Shown here piece by piece: positions 16,995 to 27,195 of a stretch of DNA of 64,000 nucleotides. Numbering within the stretch: the stretch's first letter is position 1; the number at the start of each line of letters is the position of its first letter. Under the pieces are notes generated by a model. The model ran no database searches, had not been told where the DNA came from, and worked only from the letters and a program-made list of their open reading frames with translations. Source of the DNA: an uncultured Tenacibaculum sp. GTDB taxonomy: Bacteria > Bacteroidota > Bacteroidia > Flavobacteriales > Flavobacteriaceae. The DNA is taken from the NCBI GenBank assembly GCA_937922085.1, contig CAKZVD010000001.1, positions 1-64,000 on the forward strand. Direction: 5' to 3'. The translations under genes were made by a program, and so were the position numbers.

Positions 16995-18542
16995 ATGGAG
17001 AACTCAACTTCTACACAAGATGCTTTTGGGCATCCTAGAGGATTATTGTATTTATTTTTTGCTGAACTTTGGGAACGTTTCTCTTTCTACGGAATGAGAG
17101 CTTTATTAGTACTGTATATGACAAAACATTTATTGTTTTCAGATGAAATGTCTTTCGGTATTTATGCTGCATATATGTCATTAGTATATGTAACACCATT
17201 AATAGGAGGAATGCTAGCTGATAAAATATTGGGATTTAGAAAAGCAATTGTATTAGGAGGAGTATTAATGGCATTGGGTCATTTTTTTCTAACTTTTGAA
17301 ACACCTATCTTTTTTTATAGCTCCCTTTCCTTAATTATTATAGGAAATGGTTTTTTTAAGCCTAATATATCTTCTTTTGTAGGGAAATTATATGCCGATA
17401 ATGATTCAAGAAGAGATTCTGGTTTCACTATTTTTTATATGGGGATTAATATAGGTGGAGCTGTAGCTCCATTATTATGTGCATGGTTAGCCGAATCTTA
17501 TGGTTGGCATTATGGTTTTGTACTAGCAGGAATAGGAATGTTATTAGGTCTTTTTGTTTTTAATAGAGGATTAAATAATAATGTTTTTGAACAGCATGGT
17601 TTAATTCCAGATAGAGAAATATACAACAAAAAAAGAATAGGAGTTAAAACAGGAAACTTAGTTGTTGTAGGTGCATTTTTAGCGATTCCTATTTTTGCAT
17701 TAATTGTTAGATTTTATGAATTTGAGCATTATTTAGTTTGGGTGGTAACCCTATTTTTAATACTTTTTTTAGCGTCAATTCTAAAAAAAGTAACAGAGTC
17801 AGAACGTAAAAAATTATTAGTAGCAACGTATTTTACCGTATTGTACACACTGTTTTCTGCAATTTTTGAACAGGCAGGAAGCTCATTAACTTTATTTGCA
17901 GATAGAAGTGTAAATTTAGTCGGTTTAAATGCTGCATAAACAAATAGTGTTAATTCAGGGTTTATTATTTTATTAGCCATTCCTTTTTCTATGTTATGGA
18001 CCTATTTAACTAAGGTAAATAAAAATCCAAACTCTGTAATTAAGTTCGGATTAGGGTTGTTCTTTTTAGGTTTAGGATTTGTGATTTTTGGTGTATCAGC
18101 ACAACAAGCAGATGAGTTTGCAAAAACACCAATGTTTTATTTATTGTTCGGGTATTTAGTGTTAACAATTGGAGAATTATTTTTATCGCCAATAGGACTG
18201 TCAAAAATGACTGAATTATCTCCTATTAAATATATTGCATTTATAATGGGAGTTTGGTTTTCTGCAAATTTTTTCGGACATTTTTTTGCAGGAAAAATAG
18301 CCAACTTAACAACAGTAAAAGAAGGAGAAATAGGCGTATTTGCTGAAGGCTTTTTTGGATCTGTCTCTGAATTTATAACAGGCCTTTCTTCTGAAGTGGT
18401 TATTCAAAAAAATGAAGCTTTTCAACAATTATATAATTATGTATCAGTCTATTCAAACTTTGGTGTTATTTCAATGATTTTTGGATTATTGGTAATCTTT
18501 TTGATGAAACCAATAAAGAACATGATGCAGAACGTTCATTAA
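16995..18542 (+). pseudogene. POT-family peptide transporter interrupted by an in-frame TAA
   Basis: The frame runs 515 sense codons plus stop if the TAA at 17937-17939 is read through; both parts are in the same frame with no indel. The N-part has the POT signature (HPRGLLYLFFAELWERFSFYGMRA, FYMGINIGGAVAPLLC). Across the stop the sequence reads LNAA-stop-TNSVNSGFIILLAIPFSM, where relatives carry Gln in LNAAQTN, so a CAA-to-TAA change is the simplest explanation. It would be a proton-coupled di/tripeptide importer with about 14 helices. The split falls near helix 9-10, so neither piece is likely to work alone. Confidence 0.85.
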
Positions 18543-18562
18543 ATTAATTTTAAAATCGAAAT

Positions 18563-19045
18563 ATGATAGTTAAAAAGATATTAATAATAGTTTTACTATT
18601 TATTTTAATAGGAGCTTGTAGTCAAAATAAAAAAGAAGTAATGGAAGTAAATAAAAAACAAAATGTAGAAGAGTTTACAAGCGTTATTTTAAAGCATTTT
18701 TCAGCGGTAGAAAATAAAGATTTAGAAGCTTTAAAATTAACAATGTCACCAAAAGGTAATATGGAATTAATTCAACCAGGAATAGAAATTATTAATTCAG
18801 TAGATGGGTTTTTAGAGTTTCATAAAAACCTTTTTAGTATTCCCAATTGGACAATCAAGTTTAAATTAATAAGTAAAAATGTAGGAACTAGAATAGGGGT
18901 AGTAACTTCCGAAGTTATTTATAAAGAACCTGAAAGAAATAGTAAACCTTATTCTAATAGATTGGTAGTTACTTATACATTAGAAAAAACAGAAAATGTA
19001 TGGTACATTATAAAAGATCATGCAAGTTCTATTGAAAAAAAATAA
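18563..19045 (+). CDS. NTF2-like lipoprotein
   Basis: 160 residues. A lipobox (LIGAC, Cys19) is followed by an NTF2/SnoaL-like domain: VILKHFSAVENKDLEALKLTM, INSVDGFLEFHKNLF, WTIKFKLISKNVG, LVVTYTLEKTENVWYIIKDHAS. It is the third NTF2-like secreted protein within 10 kb (others at 9459 and 9881). It follows the broken peptide transporter by 20 bases. Ligand or activity unknown. Confidence 0.7.
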   Translation: MIVKKILIIVLLFILIGACSQNKKEVMEVNKKQNVEEFTSVILKHFSAVENKDLEALKLTMSPKGNMELIQPGIEIINSVDGFLEFHKNLFSIPNWTIKFKLISKNVGTRIGVVTSEVIYKEPERNSKPYSNRLVVTYTLEKTENVWYIIKDHASSIEKK

Positions 19046-19462
19046 AACTAGCAGAAAATGCTTTTTGTAGTTGTAAAAAGATAAAAAAAATCACTGTTTT
19101 TAGTTTTAAAAACTAATTTTTTAAACAAAAACTAAATAATTTGTATTATTATTTTTAAAATAAAAAAGATAAAATAAAAGAGTAGTACAATTATTTTTTT
19201 TTGAGTTAAAATATTTTTAATCAATTTAATTACTTAATGAATTTATTTGATTGTTAGTGGTTTAGGAATTGATACGGAATTTAATATATAGTTTATCTTA
19301 TTTAACAAATGAAAAATAATGATATCGTAGATTTTACAAAACCTTACAAATTTTAACATTAAATTTATTTTGTTGAATTTTATTCATTGTTTTCGTTGTT
19401 TCTTTAAGTTTATTTTAAGAATTTAGCGGTAATTAAACCAACTTATTAAAATAAATCAAGAA
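19046..19462. other. 417-base gap upstream of the SusC gene
   Basis: Very A/T-rich with no open frame of note. It must carry the promoter of the SusC/SusD operon, but no exact TAnnTTTG was found close to the start. The T-rich stretch at about 19370-19420 is the likeliest location. Confidence 0.5.
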
Positions 19463-22400
19463 ATGAAAACAAAAGCGAAAGCGATTTTAGCGCTATTCCT
19501 AGCGTTAGCTGTGCAATTTACATTCGCACAAGACAAGACAATTTCAGGAATTGTCTCAGATGATACAGGTCCTTTACCTGGAGTTTCCGTGTTAAAAAAG
19601 GGAACTAAAATTGGAGTTGAAACAGATTTCGATGGAAAGTATTCTATTCAAGCAAAACAAGGTGATATTTTAGTTTTTAGCTTTGTAGGAATGGCAACAA
19701 AAGAACAAACTGTTGGTAATTCAAATCAATTAAATGTTACTCTTGCAGGTGACAATGTTTTAGATGAGGTAGTTGTTACTGCCTTAGGTATAAAAAAGCA
19801 AAAGAAAAGCTTAGGTTTTGCGCAACAAACTGTTAAATCAGAAGACTTAATTACAACCAAGCAAACAGATATTTCAAATGCTTTAGCAGGTAAAGTTTCT
19901 GGGGTTCAGTTCATAGGTTCTGCTTCATCAGGTTTTAATTCTTCTACCATTCGTTTAAGAGGTAATATTAATGTTTTGTATGTCGTTAATGGAGTACGTT
20001 TACAAACAGCAGATGATATTAACCCAGAAGATGTAGATACAATGTCTGTACTAAAAGGAGCTGCAGCAACAGCGTTATACGGACCAGAAGGAGCAAATGG
20101 AGTTGTTATTATAACAACAACAAAGGCTAAAGGGGGTAAAACATCTCTTGTATATGATGGAGCTATTGAAGTAAGTAGTGCAGATTATATTAGAGACTTT
20201 CAAACAGAATATGGAGGTGGTTATAGTCAAACATTTGATACGTTTACTTATGATTCTTCTAAAGATCCTGCTTCTTGGGCTTCTTTTAATGGACATCCAA
20301 TTGTTAACTATGGAGCAGACGAGTCTTGGGGACCAAGATTAGATGGTACATTGGTAAGACAATGGGATAGTTGGATTCCTAGTAATCCTAATTTTGGTAA
20401 ATTAACACCTTGGCAGTATAATGGAGGGTTATCTAATTTTTATAGAGAAGGTATAAATAGAAAAAATAGTGTAACTTTTACTAAAGGAGGAGAAGGCTAT
20501 GGTCTTAAAATAAACTTTTTAAGAAATGATAGAGAGTTAACAATACCTAATGCAAATAGAACAACAAACCGTATTTCAATATCTACTAATTTAGATATTA
20601 CAAGTAAACTAAAAGTTTCTGCAAACGCTTTTTTTATAGATCAAGAAACTTTAAATAACCCTATAGAAGGGTATAATTCTTTAGGTTCTAATCTTGGTCA
20701 ATGGTGGCAAAGTCAATTAGATGTTAAAAAGTTAAGAAATTATAGACAAGGAGGGAATATTGTTAGTTGGAACATAAAAGGACCAAGAGACGCTTCTCCT
20801 AAGTTTTGGGATTCTCCATATTTTGAGTTGTTTGAAAATATTAAAAATGGTTCAAGAAAATCAACTTATGGAAATATTGATTTATCTTACTTAATTAGTG
20901 ATAGTTTTTCAACAAGTATTTCTATCAAAAAAACGTATGGAATTGTAGAAAACAATGCGATTACGGCATTTGGAGGACTTAATACACCTGCATATACTGA
21001 AAATTCAAGAACAAAAGACCGTAATTTATTTACAGGTAATTTAACCTATAATACTAATATTAATGACAAATTAGATATTACTGCTATATCTGGTTTTGAA
21101 TTTACGGATTATACAGAGAAATTTATAGAAGCATCTACAAATAATGGGCTAACAGTACCTGATTTTTATAGTATTGAAACATCTAAAGATAGACCAGATT
21201 ATGAAAATAATTTAATAAGAACTAAAGGTAGAGCAGCTTACATAACAACTTCATTTGGTTATGATAATTGGGTGTTTTTAGAAGCAAGTATTAGAAAAGA
21301 TTGGAGTTCTACAGCGAATCCAGAAAAAAATGGGGTTACTACTAAAGGAGCATCTTTAAGTTTTATTTTATCAGATTTGTTTGAAGGAAATGATGTTTTA
21401 ACCTATGCTAAATTAAGAGGAGGTATTGCGGAAGCACCAAAGTTTCCAAATGTATATCAACTTGCTCAAACATATAATATTGAGCCTAGTTATGTAAAGC
21501 CAGACGGAACAGTTGTAGCGGTATCTTCAATACCTAACACCATACCAAACCCAAGATTAGAAGGTGGTACTAGAAGAGAATATGAAATTGGTACTGAATT
21601 ACAGTTTTTTAATAATAGAGTAAGTTTAGATCTTACTTATTTTAATAAAGTAGATGATCAATTACCAGTTCAGGTTAATATAGACAATACAAGTGGTTAT
21701 AATGCGGTATTTTTAAATGAAGGAAAACAAACTTTTAAAGGTTTTGAAATAGGGTTAAGTGGTACACCTATTAATACAGAAGATTTTAAATGGAGAACCA
21801 ATTTAAATTTTGCAACCTTATCAAGATTTGTAGATAAGGTAAGTAATGACTCACCAATATCAGATACCGAGTTTTTAAGCTCTAGATGGGGTGGTTTAGT
21901 TCTAAGAAATGAAACAGGTCAAGATTGGGGAGCTTTATATGGTCGAAAAATTAAAGAAATAAATGGACAAAAAGTATTAGATAGTAGTGGTAATTATGTA
22001 ACAGAAGACAATCAATACTTAGGTAATTATCTACCTGATTTTACAGGAGGTTTTTCTAATACATTTAAATATAAAAATATCTCTTTAACTGTTGATACAG
22101 ATTTTCAAGTAGGAGGAAAGTATTTTTCTACAACAGATATGTTTATTAACAGTTCAGGTTTAGGAGTTGCTACAGTAGGTAATAATAGTATTAATAATCC
22201 TTTAAGAGATCAGGTTACTGGAAGTGATGGTAATCCTAGATTTGATGTAGCAGGAGATTATGTTGATTATATTTTAGCTTCAGATGCAGGAAGTAATTCT
22301 GGAGGTACTTTAGTTTCAGGTGTAGATGAGAGTGGTAATGCAGTTTCTTTTTATAAAGATACACAAACATATTGGGGAAATCAATTCGGAATAATTAATG

Positions 22401-22672
22401 AATTTTCTAGAAGTGCAAGTTATTTGTCAATTAGAAATATTAGACTAGCTTATTCATTTAAAGATGTAATAGAAAAAACGGGACTAAGTGATTTAACTTT
22501 TGCAGTTTATGTTAATAATGCGTTCCTTTTCTTTGAAGATGTTCATAATATAGATCCATCTCAAATTGAACAACGTTATGGTAGTTCTGCTAATGGCTTT
22601 GTAAACCTTAGAGAAGGTGGTCAGTTACCAGGTAATAGAACTTATGGATTTAATATTCGACTAAAATTTTAA
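19463..22672 (+). CDS. SusC/RagA-type TonB-dependent outer membrane transporter
   Basis: 1069 residues. The signal peptide ends at TFAQ (residue 23). An N-terminal carboxypeptidase-regulatory-like domain (ISGIVSDDTGPLPGVSVLKKG) is followed by a TonB box region (DEVVVTALG), a plug (VDTMSVLKGAAATALYG, GVVIITTTK) and a 22-strand barrel ending in a hydrophobic residue plus F (NIRLKF). It imports a large nutrient with the SusD-like partner 3 bases downstream. The substrate is not shown by sequence. A peptide transporter gene upstream and a secreted esterase downstream hint at proteinaceous or ester-linked material, with no glycoside hydrolase in view. Confidence 0.93.
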   Translation: MKTKAKAILALFLALAVQFTFAQDKTISGIVSDDTGPLPGVSVLKKGTKIGVETDFDGKYSIQAKQGDILVFSFVGMATKEQTVGNSNQLNVTLAGDNVLDEVVVTALGIKKQKKSLGFAQQTVKSEDLITTKQTDISNALAGKVSGVQFIGSASSGFNSSTIRLRGNINVLYVVNGVRLQTADDINPEDVDTMSVLKGAAATALYGPEGANGVVIITTTKAKGGKTSLVYDGAIEVSSADYIRDFQTEYGGGYSQTFDTFTYDSSKDPASWASFNGHPIVNYGADESWGPRLDGTLVRQWDSWIPSNPNFGKLTPWQYNGGLSNFYREGINRKNSVTFTKGGEGYGLKINFLRNDRELTIPNANRTTNRISISTNLDITSKLKVSANAFFIDQETLNNPIEGYNSLGSNLGQWWQSQLDVKKLRNYRQGGNIVSWNIKGPRDASPKFWDSPYFELFENIKNGSRKSTYGNIDLSYLISDSFSTSISIKKTYGIVENNAITAFGGLNTPAYTENSRTKDRNLFTGNLTYNTNINDKLDITAISGFEFTDYTEKFIEASTNNGLTVPDFYSIETSKDRPDYENNLIRTKGRAAYITTSFGYDNWVFLEASIRKDWSSTANPEKNGVTTKGASLSFILSDLFEGNDVLTYAKLRGGIAEAPKFPNVYQLAQTYNIEPSYVKPDGTVVAVSSIPNTIPNPRLEGGTRREYEIGTELQFFNNRVSLDLTYFNKVDDQLPVQVNIDNTSGYNAVFLNEGKQTFKGFEIGLSGTPINTEDFKWRTNLNFATLSRFVDKVSNDSPISDTEFLSSRWGGLVLRNETGQDWGALYGRKIKEINGQKVLDSSGNYVTEDNQYLGNYLPDFTGGFSNTFKYKNISLTVDTDFQVGGKYFSTTDMFINSSGLGVATVGNNSINNPLRDQVTGSDGNPRFDVAGDYVDYILASDAGSNSGGTLVSGVDESGNAVSFYKDTQTYWGNQFGIINEFSRSASYLSIRNIRLAYSFKDVIEKTGLSDLTFAVYVNNAFLFFEDVHNIDPSQIEQRYGSSANGFVNLREGGQLPGNRTYGFNIRLKF

Positions 22673-22675
22673 AAA

Positions 22676-24112
22676 ATGAAAAATAATAATATATATGCTT
22701 TAGTACTTTGCTTTTTCTTAGTGCTATCTAGCTGCGAAAAAATTGATTTCGACGATACAAATGTAGACCCAAATTCACCTAGTTCCCCTATAGCTTCTTC
22801 TCTATTAGCAGGAGCGCAAAGAGGATTTAGAACATTTAACAGACCAGCGAATGCAAGGCCTTTTTTATATGTACAATACCTCTCTAATGCGCAATATGAA
22901 GACGCTTCTTTATATGTAACTCAGAGATTTGATTTTGATGGTTTTTATCGTTTAACTACTATTTTAAATAGAGTAATTGATTTAAATACAAATACTGAAA
23001 CAAAATTAAGTGCTTCTTCTTATGGTTCTAATGCAAATCAAATAGCAGTAGCAAGGCTAACAAAAGCTTACTATTTTAATTTAATGACAGATATTTGGGG
23101 AATGATTCCTTATTTTGATGCCAATAAAGGATTAGACAATCAATTCAATAAATTTGATACTCAAGAGGCAATTTATAATGATTTATTTAAAGAAATAGAA
23201 GAAGCTTTGGCTATGATAAACACAACTGAAGATGGCCCAACAGGAGATATTTTATTAGATGGAGATATGAATAAATGGAAGATGTTTGGGAATACATTAA
23301 TGTTAAATATGGCTTTACGTTTATCTAAAAAAGCTCCTGTAACAGGTGAAAAATATTATAATATCGCAATTAATAACGGAGTTTTAAATTCTAATGCAGA
23401 TAATATTTATTTTCAATTTACCTCACAATATAGTAATCCTTGGTTTGATGTTTTTGTAACTGATAATAGGGAAGATGAAATATTAAGTAAGCCTTTTGTT
23501 GACGCTTTAATTGGTAGTGGTTCTAATATGGCTCCTGAAGATCCAAGATTAGCAAAGTTTGGAGAAAAATCTCAAAATAACGGAGTGTATGCAGGAGCAG
23601 AATATGGAAAGTCAAATCCAGAAGTTAAAGATTTTTCTTTTATTTCTAGTGATATATTATATCAACAAACTTCTACAAAGGGGTATGTGTTTACGTATGC
23701 ACAAGTACTTTTAAATAAGGCGGAAGCTGCACAATTAAATTGGACAACAGAAAAAACTGCTGAAGACTTTACGAAAGATGGTATAGCAGCGTCTATGGAT
23801 CAATGGGGGATAGCTAGTACAGAAATAGATACTTATGTAAATGCAAGACCAGCTTTTGACGGGTTAAATTCTATAGCTTACCAAAAATGGGTTGCTTTAT
23901 TTTTACAAGGCTATGAATGTTGGATTGATTGGAGAAAACATGGTGTAAATCAAGTTCCTTTAATAAAACCTACAGCTGCAATAACTGCAGGAATACCTAA
24001 TAGGCAAGCATATCCTTTAAGGACTCTTAGTACTAATAAAGAAAATTATGATAAAGCTGTAGCAGAACAAGGAGAAGATAATTTAGACACTAAAGTTTGG
24101 TGGGCTAAATAA
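22676..24112 (+). CDS. SusD/RagB-like surface lipoprotein
   Basis: 478 residues. A lipobox (VLSSC, Cys20) precedes the acidic DDTNVDPNSP, and TPR-like helices follow (LTKAYYFNLMTDIWGMIPYF, GNTLMLNMALRLSKK). The end WWAK and the overall layout suggest the SusD-like_2 group. It caps the SusC barrel and binds substrate at the cell surface. A strong hairpin terminator follows at 24135-24177. Confidence 0.92.
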   Translation: MKNNNIYALVLCFFLVLSSCEKIDFDDTNVDPNSPSSPIASSLLAGAQRGFRTFNRPANARPFLYVQYLSNAQYEDASLYVTQRFDFDGFYRLTTILNRVIDLNTNTETKLSASSYGSNANQIAVARLTKAYYFNLMTDIWGMIPYFDANKGLDNQFNKFDTQEAIYNDLFKEIEEALAMINTTEDGPTGDILLDGDMNKWKMFGNTLMLNMALRLSKKAPVTGEKYYNIAINNGVLNSNADNIYFQFTSQYSNPWFDVFVTDNREDEILSKPFVDALIGSGSNMAPEDPRLAKFGEKSQNNGVYAGAEYGKSNPEVKDFSFISSDILYQQTSTKGYVFTYAQVLLNKAEAAQLNWTTEKTAEDFTKDGIAASMDQWGIASTEIDTYVNARPAFDGLNSIAYQKWVALFLQGYECWIDWRKHGVNQVPLIKPTAAITAGIPNRQAYPLRTLSTNKENYDKAVAEQGEDNLDTKVWWAK

Positions 24113-24134
24113 TTAGATTTTTACAGAATATATA

Positions 24135-24177
24135 AATTCAAAAAAGGTAATGACATAGTCATTACCTTTTTTGAATT
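24135..24177. terminator. bidirectional terminator after SusD
   Basis: Arms 24135-24154 and 24158-24177 are perfect 20-base reverse complements (core GGTAATGAC/GTCATTACC) around a 3-base loop, with A and T runs on both sides. Confidence 0.9.
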
Positions 24178-24229
24178 AAAGATTTGTTAAGTTTTTTTTA
24201 GAATGGTTAAAATAATATCTTTTAAAAAG

Positions 24230-24257
24230 AAAAACCTTAGAAATTTCTAAGGTTTTT
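24230..24257 (-). terminator. terminator for the secreted esterase gene
   Basis: AAAAACCTTAGAAA and TTTCTAAGGTTTTT form a perfect 28-base palindrome 33 bases beyond the stop of the minus-strand esterase. It could serve both directions. Confidence 0.8.
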
Positions 24258-24290
24258 GTGTGGTTATTAAACAAATTTCTAAATGTAAAA

Positions 24291-26513
24291 TTATTTAATA
24301 ATTATCTTTTTACTCATAATTAGTTTTTCACTTGTTTTAATATTTAAAATATAAATACCTTTATTTAATTCAGAAACATTAATGTTTTTTATTCCTTGAT
24401 TCGGGTTTTTTAACGAAACAGAATAAACAACTTGTCCTAGTAAATTAATAAAGTTAGCTTCTACTTTGTTGTCAGCAAGGTTATTGATTGCTAAATGAAC
24501 GATATCTGTAGTAGGATTTGGGTATACATTTATTGTAGAGCTTACTAATTCTTTTGTCTCTTCCTTAGCAGATTTTCTTGACCCTGAACTGAAACAATTA
24601 TTATTGTAAATTCGATTAGAAGCATTTGTACCCCATACTTCACCGTTTACTCCAGAAATACTTTTTAATATACCTGTAAAACGTTCCCAAATTCCATTAC
24701 CTGCATATTTGTGAGGAACTCCTGTACCTAATTCAATAGCCCAAACAGTATTTGTTCCATCTACAAATGTAATGTCAGAAGCTCTAAAATTCCCTTTTTT
24801 ACCAGTCCACCCACTACTTTGATGTTGGTATATATGATCATCCATACCAATTGCCCAAGCGTCTCCATTAGGTGCTGCATCTACACGTTTTATCTTTTTA
24901 CCAGGGACATGATCCCATCTATTGTTTCCTCTGTATTTATAAATAGAATTATTTCTTCCCATATGATAAATATGAGATCCATTAGCTCCAATATCCCAAG
25001 CAGTACCTCTCATTCTTTCCCATTTGTTATTAATGTAACGATAAATACGGTTGTTAGTTCCTATTATCCAAGGCACACCATCTTGTACATCTACAAGTCT
25101 AGCATCTATATCCGCTAATTTATTCCAACGATTATTTTTCCATTCGTATACTTTTTTATTGGTTCCAACAATAAAAACTTTTTGTCCACCTGCACCAATA
25201 TCTGTTGCTTCACCAGAGGTAGCTTTCCAATCACAATTGTTTAAATTAGGATAAAGACTATTAGAATTTCCTCTTGCTAGTTGTCTGCTATATGGAGTAA
25301 CAGTTAAGTTTCTTTCAGAAGCATTAATATTCCACTTAACAGTAACAATATTACTATATGGATCTCTCGAAATAAAATTACCACCAGTTATTTTCCAATC
25401 ATAATAATAAGCATTATTGGTAGCTGTATATGTTTGAGAAGAACAAGTTGTACATATATTTGAATCTCCACTTATAGTTGTAGAAGTAGGTTTTAATAAA
25501 TTTTCATGAAAGTACTTTGAACCATTAGCTATAACATCTTGATATACATTAGAACCATCAGAATGCACATTGTGACCGCGATTAGTATAAGGATAAAATT
25601 TATGTTTTGCATTGGTAGCATTCGCTCTGTTATTCATTAAGTTACTACCATATACGATAGGTAAATTAATACCAGGTATCCAGTTTAAATTAGAAAAAGG
25701 TTCGTCACTATTAAAAGGAACTGTGTTATCATCTGAACTATGGAAGTATACACCAGGTATTTCATTTGAGTTTTCAATATAAGAAAGATCTCCTACTGCA
25801 CCAGCAAACCCCATAATACCATTTGCTTTACCACTTACTCTAGCTCCATTTGAATATGTTTTATTATCACCAATTTCATCAAGACCACCTAAGTTCGATC
25901 TTCCAAAATAATCACGAGTAGAAGTAGGTCTTTCAGAATCTTTATCTAAATACGCAACATGATATGCTAAAACAGCACCAGCACTATGCCCCGACATGTA
26001 TATTTGGTTAGGGTCTATACCATAAGTGTTTGCATTTTTTCTGAAAAATCGTACTGCAGAACGACCGTCTTGCAAAGCTCGATAAACTGCTCTTTTAGCA
26101 AGCTCAGGATCACCAACATGCATTCCTCTTCTGTAGTCTATAGTAGCAGTAACAAAGCCTCTTCTGGCAAAAGCTTCACATAATTGAACCATGCTTTTTT
26201 CAGTTCTTTCACCATTTACAAATCCACCACCAAAAGCAAAAATAATAACAGGTCTTTTGTTAAGAGCATCATTTTTTGGGCGGTAAATATCCATTTTTAA
26301 AGTAATGCTTCTTTCTCCGTAGGTGTTTTCATTTGCAAAATGATTACCAAATAGATTGGTTGTTTTTACCATTGGAATGTTATTACTAAAAGTAATATTA
26401 TAATTTACATCTAATGTGGTTGTAATTTCATCTACATATCTGTTTGGTAATTGCTGTGCATGAAATGTTATTGTATATAGTAGTATTACACTAATGAGTA
26501 ATTTTATTTTCAT
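24291..26513 (-). CDS. secreted esterase with tectonin repeats and T9SS sorting domain
   Basis: 740 residues in four parts. Residues 1-20 are a signal peptide. Residues about 65-345 are an alpha/beta hydrolase with oxyanion FGGGF (94-98), nucleophile Ser177 in GHSAG, and late Asp/His candidates (HSSDDN, GHNVHSDG). A spacer (about 350-430) resembles PKD/Ig-like domains. Then comes a tectonin-type beta-propeller with repeating 'W-x-I-G-x-N-x-x-I-Y-x-Y' blades, and finally a type IX secretion C-terminal domain (YPNPTTDIVHL ... GIYILNIK ... KKIIIK). It should be exported and surface-attached or released. Tectonin repeats may bind lipopolysaccharide or methylated glycans. Confidence 0.88.
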   Translation of the reverse strand: MKIKLLISVILLYTITFHAQQLPNRYVDEITTTLDVNYNITFSNNIPMVKTTNLFGNHFANENTYGERSITLKMDIYRPKNDALNKRPVIIFAFGGGFVNGERTEKSMVQLCEAFARRGFVTATIDYRRGMHVGDPELAKRAVYRALQDGRSAVRFFRKNANTYGIDPNQIYMSGHSAGAVLAYHVAYLDKDSERPTSTRDYFGRSNLGGLDEIGDNKTYSNGARVSGKANGIMGFAGAVGDLSYIENSNEIPGVYFHSSDDNTVPFNSDEPFSNLNWIPGINLPIVYGSNLMNNRANATNAKHKFYPYTNRGHNVHSDGSNVYQDVIANGSKYFHENLLKPTSTTISGDSNICTTCSSQTYTATNNAYYYDWKITGGNFISRDPYSNIVTVKWNINASERNLTVTPYSRQLARGNSNSLYPNLNNCDWKATSGEATDIGAGGQKVFIVGTNKKVYEWKNNRWNKLADIDARLVDVQDGVPWIIGTNNRIYRYINNKWERMRGTAWDIGANGSHIYHMGRNNSIYKYRGNNRWDHVPGKKIKRVDAAPNGDAWAIGMDDHIYQHQSSGWTGKKGNFRASDITFVDGTNTVWAIELGTGVPHKYAGNGIWERFTGILKSISGVNGEVWGTNASNRIYNNNCFSSGSRKSAKEETKELVSSTINVYPNPTTDIVHLAINNLADNKVEANFINLLGQVVYSVSLKNPNQGIKNINVSELNKGIYILNIKTSEKLIMSKKIIIK

Positions 26514-26527
26514 AATTGTTAGGGGAA

Positions 26528-26959
26528 TTATTTTTTAGTTGATAATTGATTAACTTCATTCTGAAGCTTAACATTTTTATGATACTTTTTTTCGATACTC
26601 TTATATTCAACAAGATCCATTTTAGTACTCATAATCATTTTGTTTATTTTTTTGTCGTGTACAGCCTTATCTATTTCCATTAAAGCTTTTAATTGTTCTA
26701 ATTGCTTTACTTCAAGACTAGAAAGTTTAACTTTTTCTCCAGTAAAATAAGACTGTAAGATTGTTTTCATTCTATCTTCTGGTATGTTAAGTTGCTTAAC
26801 ACATTTTTTCATTGAAGTGGAAATGTCAAAAGGATTATCTAAAACTTGTTTGTAGATTTTAGAGAAGGTTTGCAGTTTTTGCTTAGAAACTTTTTTCTGT
26901 GCCGATAAAATAGAAATACTAAAAAACAGTAGTAATAAAGTAGGGAGTTTTTTTTTCAT
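26528..26959 (-). CDS. secreted helical protein of unknown function
   Basis: 143 residues. The signal peptide ends near LSAQ (residue 20). The mature part is lysine-rich and helical, with no cysteine pair or known motif beyond a MKKCVKQLNIPEDRMKTILQ segment. It lies just upstream of the esterase (14-base gap) on the same strand and is probably its operon partner. Confidence 0.55.
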   Translation of the reverse strand: MKKKLPTLLLLFFSISILSAQKKVSKQKLQTFSKIYKQVLDNPFDISTSMKKCVKQLNIPEDRMKTILQSYFTGEKVKLSSLEVKQLEQLKALMEIDKAVHDKKINKMIMSTKMDLVEYKSIEKKYHKNVKLQNEVNQLSTKK

Positions 26960-27131
26960 TTTTACTTATTTGTTAAAAAATTAAATTTAAAGAGCGTGAA
27001 TATATAAAATTTTAACAAGTAAAATATGATAAATGTTTTTTTAGATAAAAAGGAATTATAAAAAAAGACTTTAACTGAAGATAAATTAGATGTAGTCAAA
27101 GGCTTATAAGAGGTGTAGTTTACATAAATAA

Positions 27132-27160
27132 AAAACCAGATAATTAAATTATCTGGTTTT
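27132..27160 (-). terminator. terminator after yceI-like gene
   Basis: AAAACCAGATAAT (27132-27144) pairs with ATTATCTGGTTTT (27148-27160) around TAA; it lies 36 bases beyond the YceI stop. Confidence 0.85.
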
Positions 27161-27195
27161 CTTAAAATTTATAAAAATAAATTAATTTTGTAATT

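Noticed and set aside
17991..18542. Independent small membrane protein gene
   Set aside because: It is the C-terminal part of the POT transporter, in frame with the first part across the TAA; its ATG is an internal Met.
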